Shown one piece after another: positions 6,973-13,669 of a stretch of DNA of 13,669 bases. The DNA comes from DATBAK01 sp036787815. Lineage in GTDB: Bacteria > Actinomycetota > Acidimicrobiia > IMCC26256 > PALSA-610. Within the stretch, counting starts at the first letter, position 1. Every line of letters starts with the position of its first letter. The notes under the pieces were generated by a model. It was not told the DNA's origin. It did no database searches and worked only from the letters and a program-made list of their open reading frames with translations. The translations under genes and the position numbers were made by a program. The stretch lies in assembly GCA_036787815.1 (NCBI GenBank), contig DAIQOP010000092.1, positions 1 to 13,669 of the forward strand, in the 5' to 3' direction.

Positions 6973-7689
6973 TCAGTCGCGTCGGAAGAGCTGCTGGAAG
7001 AGCGCGAGGTGCTCGGGGCGGTGGCGCAGCATCTCGGGATGCCACTGCACGCCGAGCACGTTCGGGGCGCCCTCGACCTCGATCGCCTCGACGGTGCCGT
7101 CGTGCGCCCACGCCACCGCGCGGGCCCGATCGCCGAGCCGATCGACGATCTGGTGGTGCAGCGTGTTCACCCCGAGGGTGGTGCGGCCGAGCACCTTGGC
7201 GATCCGGCTCTCGGGATCGAAGGTGACCTCGTGAACGGTGTCGTTGTACTGGTCGTCGCGCGAGTGCTCGGGAACGTGCTGCGCGAGGGTGCCGCCGAGC
7301 GCGACGTTGAGCACCTGGATGCCGCGGCACACGCAGAGGGTGGGTTGGTCGCGCTCGACGAGCGCGCGGCACAGCGCGAGCTCGGTGGCGTCGCGCAGAG
7401 GGTCGACCGGGCCGGTCTCGGGGATGGGATCGGCCCCGTACCGCTCGGGCTCGACGTCGCAGCCGCCGGTGACGATCACCGCGTCGACGGCGTCGAGCGC
7501 GAGATCGAGCTCGGCCCGATCGTCGGGATCGATGATCGGCAGGATGACCGGGATGGCGCCGGCTCGACGCACGGCTTTCACGTACGGCACGGCGGCCGCG
7601 AAGTGCAGCAGCGTGAAACCCGACTCGTCGACGAGCACCTGATGCGCGGCGATGCCGACGACGGGGAGGCGAGGCGGAGAGTCAGCCAT
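6973..7689 (-). CDS. PuuD-like gamma-glutamyl hydrolase (class I amidotransferase fold)
   Basis: A 238-residue protein of the peptidase C26 / gamma-glutamyl-GABA hydrolase group. In the Puu pathway the enzyme releases glutamate from a gamma-glutamylated amine product, acting in the cytosol. The nucleophile is Cys121 in LCVCRGIQVLNVALGG, and His217 and Glu219 in GVQWHPE complete the triad. Other family marks are VIVTGGCDVEPERYG (71-85) and VNTLHHQIVDRLG (174-186). The length matches stand-alone family members of about 240-255 residues, and there is no fused synthetase. The ATG at 7689 shares one base with the stop of the upstream synthetase gene (TGATG), so translation is probably coupled. That arrangement supports a shared pathway: one enzyme attaching and the other removing gamma-glutamate. 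The true substrate could be gamma-glutamyl-GABA or another gamma-glutamyl amide. Confidence 0.9.
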   Translation of the reverse strand: MADSPPRLPVVGIAAHQVLVDESGFTLLHFAAAVPYVKAVRRAGAIPVILPIIDPDDRAELDLALDAVDAVIVTGGCDVEPERYGADPIPETGPVDPLRDATELALCRALVERDQPTLCVCRGIQVLNVALGGTLAQHVPEHSRDDQYNDTVHEVTFDPESRIAKVLGRTTLGVNTLHHQIVDRLGDRARAVAWAHDGTVEAIEVEGAPNVLGVQWHPEMLRHRPEHLALFQQLFRRD

Positions 7690-9083
7690 CACATCAGCTC
7701 GAAGTAGCGCGTGAGCTCCCAGTCGGTCACGGTCTCCGCGCTCGCGTCGCCGCCGGTGGTGTGGAACATGAGCCATTCCCAGCGGCGGGTGTTCGTCCAG
7801 AACTCGACGAAAGCGTCGCCGAGTTCGGCCCGCAGGTGCGCGTCGGCCGTGAGCGCGTCGGCGGCCTTCGTGATCGTGTTGGGGAGGTGCGGGTACCCCT
7901 CGGGCAGGCCCCAACCCGCGTGCGGGAACGCGGGTGGTGGCTCGAGGCCGTGACGCAGACCGGCCAGACCGCCGGCCAGCACCACCGCGAGGACGAGGTA
8001 CACGTTCGCGTCGGCCGCCGCGAGCCGGTGCTCGATGCGCGACGCCGATGCCGAGCGCGTGAGCACCCGTACCGCGGTCGACTTGTTGTCCTCGGCCCAC
8101 GTGGCCGTGGTCGGCGCGGCCGCCCACCCGACCAACCGCCGGAAGGAGTTCACCGTCGGCGAGAGCACCGAGGTGGCGCCGGGCATGGTGGCGATGAGCC
8201 CGCCGATCCAGTGGCGCATGGTGTCGCTCGGCTCGCCGCCCGCGGTATGGAACACGGCCGTGCCGTGGCTGTCGGTGAGCGAGTGGTGCACGTGCAGCCC
8301 GTTGCCGTAGTCGGCCGTCGGCTTGGCCATGAACGTGACGCAGTAGCCGAGGTCGATGGCGGCCTCGCGCAGCACCTGGCGGGCCCGCATCGCACGATCG
8401 GCGGCCGTCACCGGGTCGGCCGGTTCGAGGTTCAGCTCGAACTGGCCGGGCGAACCCTCGTCGCTGAACGCCTCCCACGGGATGCCGAGCGCGTCGAGGC
8501 GTTCGAATGCGGACTCCATGAACGCGCGTTGCAGGTGCGAGTTGTGGAGCAGGTACGCGACCGGCGCGGGTGCGGAGAGCGGCGTGAGGTTGCGGAAGCC
8601 CTTGGCGCGCGCGGTCTTCAGCGGATCCTCGAACACCATGCCCTCGATCTCGAACGCGGCCTTGGCGCGCAGGCCGCGTTCGGCGAGACCGTCGACCATG
8701 CGCTCGAGCAGCCAGCGCGCGCACACCGGCAACGGAGTGCCGTCGATGTCGACGTGGTCGACGATGACGTTCGCCGTGCCCGGCCGGTCGGCGGGCGCGA
8801 CGAGGGTCGTGAGATCGGGCCGCTGGTGGATGTCGCCGAGCGCCTCGCGCCGCCATTCGTCCCACCATGCAAGGAATGGCGTGCCGCCCACGTCGTATCC
8901 GAACGCGAGCTCCGTGAGCGCGGGGCCGAGCGGGAGGGAGTGCTCGAACTTGGAGCGGTGCAGGTGCTTGCCGATGAGCAGGCCGTCGAGCGACACGCCC
9001 TCGGTTCGCACGGTGCGCACCGCGTGGGTGTCGAGCCACGCGGACAGCGACGTGGCGTCGGGCGGTACCTCGTGCACGCTCAT
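7689..9083 (-). CDS. Glutamine-synthetase-like gamma-glutamyl amine ligase
   Basis: A 464-residue GS-I-fold ligase that uses ATP and glutamate. Recognisable elements are the metal-binding pair FEIEG (Glu145, Glu147), GQFELNLE (Glu216), FMAKP (251-255), the nucleotide loop NGLHVHH (His264/His266), NSFRRL (312-317), ENDK-like DNKSTAVRV (332-340) and IEHR (350-353). The N-terminal LDGLLIGKHL (32-41) matches the 'D-x-G-x-x-x-G-K' form of PuuA/GlnA3/GlnA4-like enzymes rather than the ammonium-site loop of true glutamine synthetase. It therefore probably joins glutamate to an organic amine. No adenylylation-type NLY motif is seen. The gene is coupled to a PuuD-like hydrolase downstream. The ATG at 9083 overlaps the upstream stop (ATGA) but abuts the GGAGG at 9088-9084; the GTG at 9077, six bases from that GGAGG, is a serious alternative start, two codons shorter. 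Confidence 0.88.
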   Translation of the reverse strand: MSVHEVPPDATSLSAWLDTHAVRTVRTEGVSLDGLLIGKHLHRSKFEHSLPLGPALTELAFGYDVGGTPFLAWWDEWRREALGDIHQRPDLTTLVAPADRPGTANVIVDHVDIDGTPLPVCARWLLERMVDGLAERGLRAKAAFEIEGMVFEDPLKTARAKGFRNLTPLSAPAPVAYLLHNSHLQRAFMESAFERLDALGIPWEAFSDEGSPGQFELNLEPADPVTAADRAMRARQVLREAAIDLGYCVTFMAKPTADYGNGLHVHHSLTDSHGTAVFHTAGGEPSDTMRHWIGGLIATMPGATSVLSPTVNSFRRLVGWAAAPTTATWAEDNKSTAVRVLTRSASASRIEHRLAAADANVYLVLAVVLAGGLAGLRHGLEPPPAFPHAGWGLPEGYPHLPNTITKAADALTADAHLRAELGDAFVEFWTNTRRWEWLMFHTTGGDASAETVTDWELTRYFELM

Positions 9084-9721
9084 CCTCCGAACATCCACGC
9101 GATCGAGCGTCCGGTGAGCTCGGCCAGGTGCTGGAGCGAGCCGACTCCGTAGAGCTTGCCGTTGAGCAGGTCTTCGCCCAGCACCGACCCACCGGTGAAC
9201 ACCGAGATCAGCGCGCGGGCGCTGCCGTGCAGCTCGTACTCGGTCGGGCCGTCGCCGAGGGTGAGCCGGGCGCCGTCGTCGGTGCAGACCACGATGAGCG
9301 TTCCCGGCATGCGCGGATGATCGCGGGCGAACTCCCAGAACGCGCGTGCCTCTTCCTGCCACGGTCCGGCGGGCGGGTCGAGCACCTTGCCCACCGCGAG
9401 CGCGAGCTTGAGGTGGCGGGCCGCGCCCTTCACCTTCGGCTTGGGCGCATCGGGCTCGTTCATCTTGTTGAGATCGGCCTCGATCACGACTCCGCAGTCG
9501 CTCGCGACCCCGTGCTCCAGGCTCACGGTCCCGTTGTGGAACCGCATCGTCACCGCCTGCGGGTCGACCGACGACTTCAGCGCGACGACGCCCTCCATGC
9601 CCCGCAGCTTCGCCTCGAGGGCGGGGTTGCGGGCCGAGCGCTGCAGGGTCGCGCCGACGATCCGCACGAGCGGGGTCGGGTCGTCTTCGAGCGCGATCTG
9701 CACAGGTGCGCCACCCGCCAT
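9080..9721 (-). CDS. SCP2-like (sterol-carrier-type) protein
   Basis: A 213-residue soluble protein with no signal peptide or membrane segment. The C-terminal part reads as an SCP2-type lipid-binding fold: strand pattern LIVVCTDDGARLTLG (142-156), then YELHGSARALISVFTGG (162-178), then LLNGKLYGVGSLQHLAEL (185-202). A similar but weaker pattern seems to occur at residues 57-115 (VTMRFHNGTVSLEHG ... VKGAARHLKLALAVGKV), so the protein may hold two related halves. Members bind lipids, acyl-CoAs or other hydrophobic ligands, or are accessory domains of unknown role. The ATG at 9721 is preferred over the GTG at 9727 because GGAGG (9732-9728) lies six bases before it. It is the first gene of the four-gene operon and its stop overlaps the synthetase start. 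Family assignment rests on pattern and is moderate; the function is not known. Confidence 0.65.
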   Translation of the reverse strand: MAGGAPVQIALEDDPTPLVRIVGATLQRSARNPALEAKLRGMEGVVALKSSVDPQAVTMRFHNGTVSLEHGVASDCGVVIEADLNKMNEPDAPKPKVKGAARHLKLALAVGKVLDPPAGPWQEEARAFWEFARDHPRMPGTLIVVCTDDGARLTLGDGPTEYELHGSARALISVFTGGSVLGEDLLNGKLYGVGSLQHLAELTGRSIAWMFGG

Positions 9722-9754
9722 GAGCACCTCCGGTCGTCGGGCCTGCGGGCGGTG

Positions 9755-9764
9755 ACGCTACCGT
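9755..9764. promoter_or_regulatory. Divergent promoter with overlapping -10 boxes
   Basis: In the 75-bp gap between two divergent genes, ACGCTACCGT holds TACCGT on the plus strand (9759-9764) and TAGCGT on the minus strand (9760-9755), both fitting TANNNT and sharing the central TA. Predicted start points about 7 nt beyond each box give leaders of about 25 nt on both sides, each containing a good Shine-Dalgarno (GGAAGGGGAG at 9782-9791 for the cupin; GGAGG at 9732-9728 for the SCP2-like gene). No -35 boxes are convincing. Confidence 0.45.
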
Positions 9765-9796
9765 TCCGCCGTCGGACGCGTGGAAGGGGAGCCCGG

Positions 9797-10180
9797 GTGG
9801 ACGTACGGAAGATCGAGGATGTCGAGCCGGTCGTCGAGCACAACGGCACGGTCCCGGTGTGGTGGTTGGTGAAGCCGCGCGAGATGTTCGAGATCACCAA
9901 GGGCGGCCACCTCGAGCTGGTCAACGAGTTCGAGGTCGCGGGGGGCGGATACGTGTTCCCGCACGACCACCCGACCCACGAGTTCTATTACGTCACGTCG
10001 GGTCGCGGCACGATGATCATCGGCGACGAGGAGCGCGAGATCGCGCAGGGCGACCTCGTGCACATCCCGCCCAACACGATCCACAGCCTCCGCCCGATCA
10101 GCGACCACGCGCCGATCCACTGCTTCTGTTTCGCCGTCGCCGAGCCCGGCGCGGGCGAGATCAACTACACCGAGCACTAG
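9797..10180 (+). CDS. Small single-domain cupin
   Basis: A 127-residue protein of the cupin_2 superfamily. Motif 1 is FPHDHPTHEFYYVTSGRG, giving metal ligands His56, His58 and Glu62. Motif 2 is GDLVHIPPNTIHSL with His96, completing the usual three-His/one-Glu site. Such proteins can be dioxygenases, isomerases, lyases or simple ligand binders, so no reaction is assigned. The start at GTG 9797 is supported by GGAAGGGGAG five bases upstream. It is transcribed away from the SCP2-like/synthetase/hydrolase operon from a shared 75-bp region, which suggests joint regulation or a shared pathway. A tryptophan pair at residues 22-23 and a Cys-Phe-Cys near the end (109-111) are visible. Confidence 0.88.
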   Translation: MDVRKIEDVEPVVEHNGTVPVWWLVKPREMFEITKGGHLELVNEFEVAGGGYVFPHDHPTHEFYYVTSGRGTMIIGDEEREIAQGDLVHIPPNTIHSLRPISDHAPIHCFCFAVAEPGAGEINYTEH

Positions 10181-10219
10181 CGACGACGGCCACGACGGGC
10201 ACGCTCGTTCGCTCGGCGG

Positions 10220-10864
<645 letters not shown>

Positions 10865-10899
10865 GGACGCATCTCCCTCGGCTCCGAGCACAGCGGCAC

Positions 10900-10926
10900 A
10901 TTGTCAGCGAAGACATCGAGGCGCAA
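10900..10926 (-). promoter_or_regulatory. Possible promoter of the deaminase gene
   Basis: Read on the minus strand, TTGCGC (10926-10921) and GACAAT (10905-10900) are separated by 15 bases and lie about 35 bases before the ATG at 10864, leaving room for a leader that contains the Shine-Dalgarno GAGGGAGA. The spacer is shorter than usual, so support is weak. Confidence 0.3.
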
Positions 10927-11049
10927 CCGGCGTCGACGATCGGTCCGGGTCGGTTCGGCGGCTCGCGGCGGTTGAGTAGTGGTTGCTCATGCGGTCGCGG
11001 CGTGGTCCGCGGCATGGTCTCCCCGTCGTCCCGAACCGGAGAGACCGAC

Positions 11050-11484
11050 ATGGACCCGCAGCAGATCGCGCTCGTGAAGTCGTCGTTCGCCGAGGCCACG
11101 GCCACCCCCGGCGTGCTCGCGCGGGTGTTCTACGAGCGTCTCTTCGCCACCGCCCCCGAGCTCCGCGAGCTGTTCACCTCCGACCTGAACGAGCAGGAGC
11201 GCAAGCTGGTGCACGAGCTGCGGGCCATCGTCGACCGCCTCGCCCACGTCGACGACCTCGTCGTGCGTACGAGCGCTCTCGGTGCCCGTCATGTGGGGTA
11301 CGGCGCCCGCGCCGCCCACTACGACGTTGTGGGCGCGGTGCTCCTCGATGCTCTGGCCGAGGTGCTCGGCGCGCGCTTCACCCCGGAGGCGGGGCGCGCC
11401 TGGCGCTACGCGTACAACCTCGTCGCGGAGGCGATGCAGCAGGGCGCGGCGTCGTCGACGGGCGGGCAGCGAGGCGCGCGCTGA
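11050..11484 (+). CDS. Single-domain globin (flavohaemoglobin/Vitreoscilla type)
   Basis: A 144-residue haem protein of the flavohaemoglobin-type globin family, with no reductase domain. Key haem-pocket residues can be placed by comparison with Vitreoscilla haemoglobin: Tyr28 at B10 (VFYERLF), Phe42 at CD1 (ELFTSD), Gln49 at E7 (EQERKL), the proximal His81 (ARHVGYG) and Tyr91 (AAHYDVVG). AWRYAYNLVAEAM near the end fits the H helix. Such globins bind oxygen and take part in nitric oxide dioxygenation or oxygen supply when paired with a separate reductase, which is not found here. The ATG at 11050 has GGAGAG six bases upstream. The 158-bp gap before it, shared with the divergent deaminase, shows two GGTTG copies 11 bp apart (10970 and 10981) but no convincing promoter. 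Confidence 0.9.
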   Translation: MDPQQIALVKSSFAEATATPGVLARVFYERLFATAPELRELFTSDLNEQERKLVHELRAIVDRLAHVDDLVVRTSALGARHVGYGARAAHYDVVGAVLLDALAEVLGARFTPEAGRAWRYAYNLVAEAMQQGAASSTGGQRGAR

Positions 11485-11485
11485 C

Positions 11486-11529
11486 GGCGCCCCGTCGTCT
11501 CCCGCGGCCGACCGCGGACGCGTGGCGCC
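11486..11529 (+). terminator. Possible terminator structure after the globin gene
   Basis: GGCGCC (11486-11491) can pair with GGCGCC (11524-11529) around an inner hairpin formed by two CCGCGG copies (11502-11507 and 11512-11517) with the loop CCGA. It begins just after the globin stop. It has no T-tract and ends next to the predicted promoter of the next gene, so it could equally be chance in GC-rich DNA. Confidence 0.3.
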
Positions 11530-11532
11530 TGC

Positions 11533-11538
11533 CATGAT
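11533..11538 (+). promoter_or_regulatory. Putative -10 box for leaderless regulator transcript
   Basis: CATGAT differs from TATGAT at one position and ends 7 nt before the ATG at 11546, the same spacing as for the acyl-CoA dehydrogenase. No Shine-Dalgarno precedes this ATG, which fits a leaderless message. Confidence 0.35.
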
Positions 11539-11545
11539 GCGGGCC

Positions 11546-13669
11546 ATGAGTGGGCTGAGGGATCGCTGGCCGATCGTCGGTCGTCGCGCGCAGCTCGCCC
11601 GCTTCGAGGAGGCGCTCCGATCGGGGAGCGTGCAGGGCATGCTCATCCACGGACCGGCGGGTGTCGGCAAGACGCGGCTCGCCGACGAGTGCCGGGCGAC
11701 GGCCGAAGCACAGGGCCACGCGACCGAGCGCATCGTGGGCAGCGTCACGGCCGCGGCGCTCCCGCTCGGCGCCGTGGCGCCGCTGCTCGGATCGGCCGGG
11801 CTCGCGGGCGGGGCCGCGGCCGTGTCCGACCCCGTGCGGTTGTTCGACGACGCCGCACGCGCGGTCTCGGAACGGGCCGGAGGCGGGCGCCTCGTCACCG
11901 TCGTCGACGACATCCACCTGCTCGACGACGCGTCGCTCACGCTGCTCTCGCACCTCTTGGCGCGCGCCGTGATCTTCCTCGTCGGCACCGTGCGCACCGG
12001 CGAGCCCGTGCCCGATCTCCTCACCGGCTTGTGGCGCGACGATCGGGTCGTGCGCGTCGACCTCGAGGCGTTGAGCCGCGAGAGCGTCGACACGTTGCTG
12101 CACCTCGTGCTGGGTGGGCCGATGGAAGTTGGCGCCGCGCTGCACCTCTGGACGGTGAGCCGGGGCAACCCGCTCTACCTGCGCGAGCTCGTGCTCGGCG
12201 CGCTCGACTCCGGCGCGCTCGTCGACCGCTCGGGGGTGTGGCATCTCGACGGGCCCGCGCCGAGCAGCGACCGGCTCGTCGATCTGGTCGAGCTGCGGCT
12301 GAGCGCCCTTGGTGCCGACGCACGCGCGGCCATGGAGCTCCTCGCGCTGTGCGAGCCGCTCGAGCTCGCCGAACTCGACGGAGCCGCCTCGGCGTCGGTG
12401 ATCGAGGGACTCGAGCGCTCCGGTCTCGTCGAGGCCGTGCGAGAGCAGGGCCGCACGCTCGTACGGCTGGCGCATCCGCTGCACGGCGAGGTGCTGCGCT
12501 CGGAGTTGCCGGAGCTGCGCAAGACCGAGATGTTGCGGGCGCGCGTCGCCGAGCTCGAGGCGCGCGGGCTGCACGGCCCCGAAGACCAGTTGCGGTGCGC
12601 GCGATGGAGGCTCGAGAGCGGCGACGAAGCCGACCCGGAGCTCTTGGAGCGGGCCGCGCGCATCGCGCGCTACGCGCACGACTTCCGTCTGGTCGAACGG
12701 CTGCTCCGCGCGGTGCCGCCGGCGCGGCGCAGCATCGAGGCGCGGTTGCTCTTCGGCGAGGTGCTGTACGAGCTCGGTTCGTTCGCCGAAGCCGAAGCCG
12801 TGCTCTCCGAAGCGCAGACTCTCGCCGAGAACGAAGCGCAGGTGTTGCTGCTCGTGACGATGCGCACCAAGAATCTGCAGTTCGGTCTGTGCGACTCCGA
12901 ACGCGCGCTGGCGGTGAACCACGAGGCAACGGCTGCGATCACCGCGCCCGAGCTCCGCCAGGAGCTCGCGGCCGACGACGCCGGCATCCGCCTGTTCTCG
13001 GGGCGGCCGCGCGAAGCGATCGACGTGCTCGACGGGCTCGAGGGTGGCGATATGCGGACGCGGGTGCTGCGCGCGATCGTGTTGGCGCCCGCGCTCGCGG
13101 TCGTTGGGCGCACCCTCGAGGGCGCCGCGGTCGCGGAGACGGGGTTCGCGGAGCACCTGAGGCTCGGCGACGAGCTCGCGATCGCGCATCCCGGCACCCA
13201 CATCGTCAACCAGGTCTTCGCGCTCGGCGACGCGGGGAGGCTTGCCGACGCCGAACGCCTGGGGGTCGTCGCGGCCGAGGTGGCCGCGACCGACCGCATC
13301 CCGATCGCGCAGATCTGGTTCGCGATCAACCTGGGCCGCATCTCGGGCATGCAGGGGCGGCTCGTCACCGGGCGGAACCGGTACGTGGAGGGCGCGGGGC
13401 TCGCCGAGATCCACGGCTTCACCGGCCCGCAACGCATGGCGCTCGGCGGGGTCGCCCACCTCTCCGCGATGCTCGGCGACGTCGCGACGGCCCGCCACGC
13501 GCTCGCTCGCCGCGACGCGCTGCCACCGTTCGGGTTCCTCGCGCCGGAGCAGCGGTTGGCCGACGCCTGGGTCGCGATGGCCGCCGGCCGCCGGGCCGAC
13601 GCGGTCGCGATCCTCGACGAGGCGGTCGGCCGCGCCGCGGTCACCGGCCATGTCACCGCGGAGTCGTGG
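11546..13669 (+). CDS. Large STAND/AAA ATPase regulator (MalT/LuxR type), N-terminal part
   Basis: The frame stays open for 708 codons to the right edge, so the C-terminus is missing. An N-terminal P-loop ATPase domain has IVGRRAQL (10-17), Walker A GPAGVGKT (36-43) and Walker B LVTVVDDIH (116-124). RGNPLYLREL (206-215) is the sensor-type motif typical of AAA_16/MalT-like STAND ATPases. From about residue 380 onward the sequence is a run of helical Ala/Leu/Glu-rich repeats of the TPR-like kind (for example LLFGEVLYELGSFAEAEAVLSEA), the usual ligand- or partner-sensing part. In full-length members a LuxR-type helix-turn-helix normally ends the protein; whether it does so here cannot be seen. 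Such proteins are ATP-dependent transcription regulators. The target is unknown, and closeness to the globin gene (61 bp) is not proof that it controls it. Confidence 0.85.
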   Translation, partial: MSGLRDRWPIVGRRAQLARFEEALRSGSVQGMLIHGPAGVGKTRLADECRATAEAQGHATERIVGSVTAAALPLGAVAPLLGSAGLAGGAAAVSDPVRLFDDAARAVSERAGGGRLVTVVDDIHLLDDASLTLLSHLLARAVIFLVGTVRTGEPVPDLLTGLWRDDRVVRVDLEALSRESVDTLLHLVLGGPMEVGAALHLWTVSRGNPLYLRELVLGALDSGALVDRSGVWHLDGPAPSSDRLVDLVELRLSALGADARAAMELLALCEPLELAELDGAASASVIEGLERSGLVEAVREQGRTLVRLAHPLHGEVLRSELPELRKTEMLRARVAELEARGLHGPEDQLRCARWRLESGDEADPELLERAARIARYAHDFRLVERLLRAVPPARRSIEARLLFGEVLYELGSFAEAEAVLSEAQTLAENEAQVLLLVTMRTKNLQFGLCDSERALAVNHEATAAITAPELRQELAADDAGIRLFSGRPREAIDVLDGLEGGDMRTRVLRAIVLAPALAVVGRTLEGAAVAETGFAEHLRLGDELAIAHPGTHIVNQVFALGDAGRLADAERLGVVAAEVAATDRIPIAQIWFAINLGRISGMQGRLVTGRNRYVEGAGLAEIHGFTGPQRMALGGVAHLSAMLGDVATARHALARRDALPPFGFLAPEQRLADAWVAMAAGRRADAVAILDEAVGRAAVTGHVTAESW

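Noticed and set aside
7761..9152. Plus-strand frame of 463 codons opposite the GS-like ligase.
   Set aside because: It is a mirror of a gene with conserved catalytic motifs; composition is Arg/Val/Gly-rich and without homology that I recognise.
11378..13651. Very long open frame on the minus strand opposite the STAND ATPase gene (757 codons).
   Set aside because: It is antisense to a gene with clear Walker motifs, is rich in Arg, Glu, His and Ala with no recognisable motif, and is the kind of frame that high-GC coding DNA leaves open by default.

Overview
This is high-GC DNA (roughly 70%) with dense, tightly packed genes, strong G/C third-position codon bias, frequent GTG starts and several -10-like boxes lying 7-8 nt upstream of start codons. 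Together with the gene families present (an actinobacterial-type FadE, a two-permease DrrA/DrrB-like transporter and a long MalT/LuxR-type ATPase), this points to an actinobacterium. The style is reminiscent of Acidimicrobiia, but that placement is an inference. I see no mobile element, CRISPR array, tRNA or rRNA.

Layout. (1) 1-692, +: the C-terminal part of a carotenoid (RPE65-family) oxygenase, cut by the left edge. (2) 712-1908, +: an acyl-CoA dehydrogenase. (3) 1964-3307, +: a secreted protein with a Pro/Thr linker, a long coiled coil and a C-terminal GH73-like glucosaminidase domain. (4) 3406-5962, +: an ABC-2 exporter operon of one ATPase and two different permeases, joined by ATGA overlaps. 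(5) 5963-6155: a convergent gap with two hairpins. (6) 9721 down to 6156, -: four packed genes encoding an SCP2-like protein, a glutamine-synthetase-fold gamma-glutamyl ligase, a PuuD-like class I amidotransferase/hydrolase and a SAM methyltransferase. (7) 9797-10180, +: a small cupin, divergent from the operon across a 75-bp gap that appears to hold overlapping -10 boxes on both strands. (8) 10864 down to 10220, -: a zinc-dependent nucleoside/nucleotide-type deaminase with a long C-terminal extension. (9) 11050-11484, +: a single-domain globin. (10) 11546 to the right edge, +: the N-terminal 708 residues of a large STAND/AAA ATPase regulator of the MalT/LuxR type, cut before its expected DNA-binding end.

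How the genes may work together. The minus-strand operon is the most coherent functional unit. A glutamine-synthetase homologue of the amine-ligating (PuuA/GlnA3/GlnA4-like) kind is coupled to a PuuD-like gamma-glutamyl hydrolase, the entry and release steps of a gamma-glutamylated amine pathway. The SCP2-like protein at its head, the methyltransferase at its tail and the divergent cupin are not standard members of that pathway. Separately, the secreted coiled-coil glucosaminidase resembles hydrolases of the CwlO/PcsB type that are controlled through a coiled coil, but with a different catalytic domain. It lies directly upstream of an ABC operon, which is suggestive but does not prove a link.
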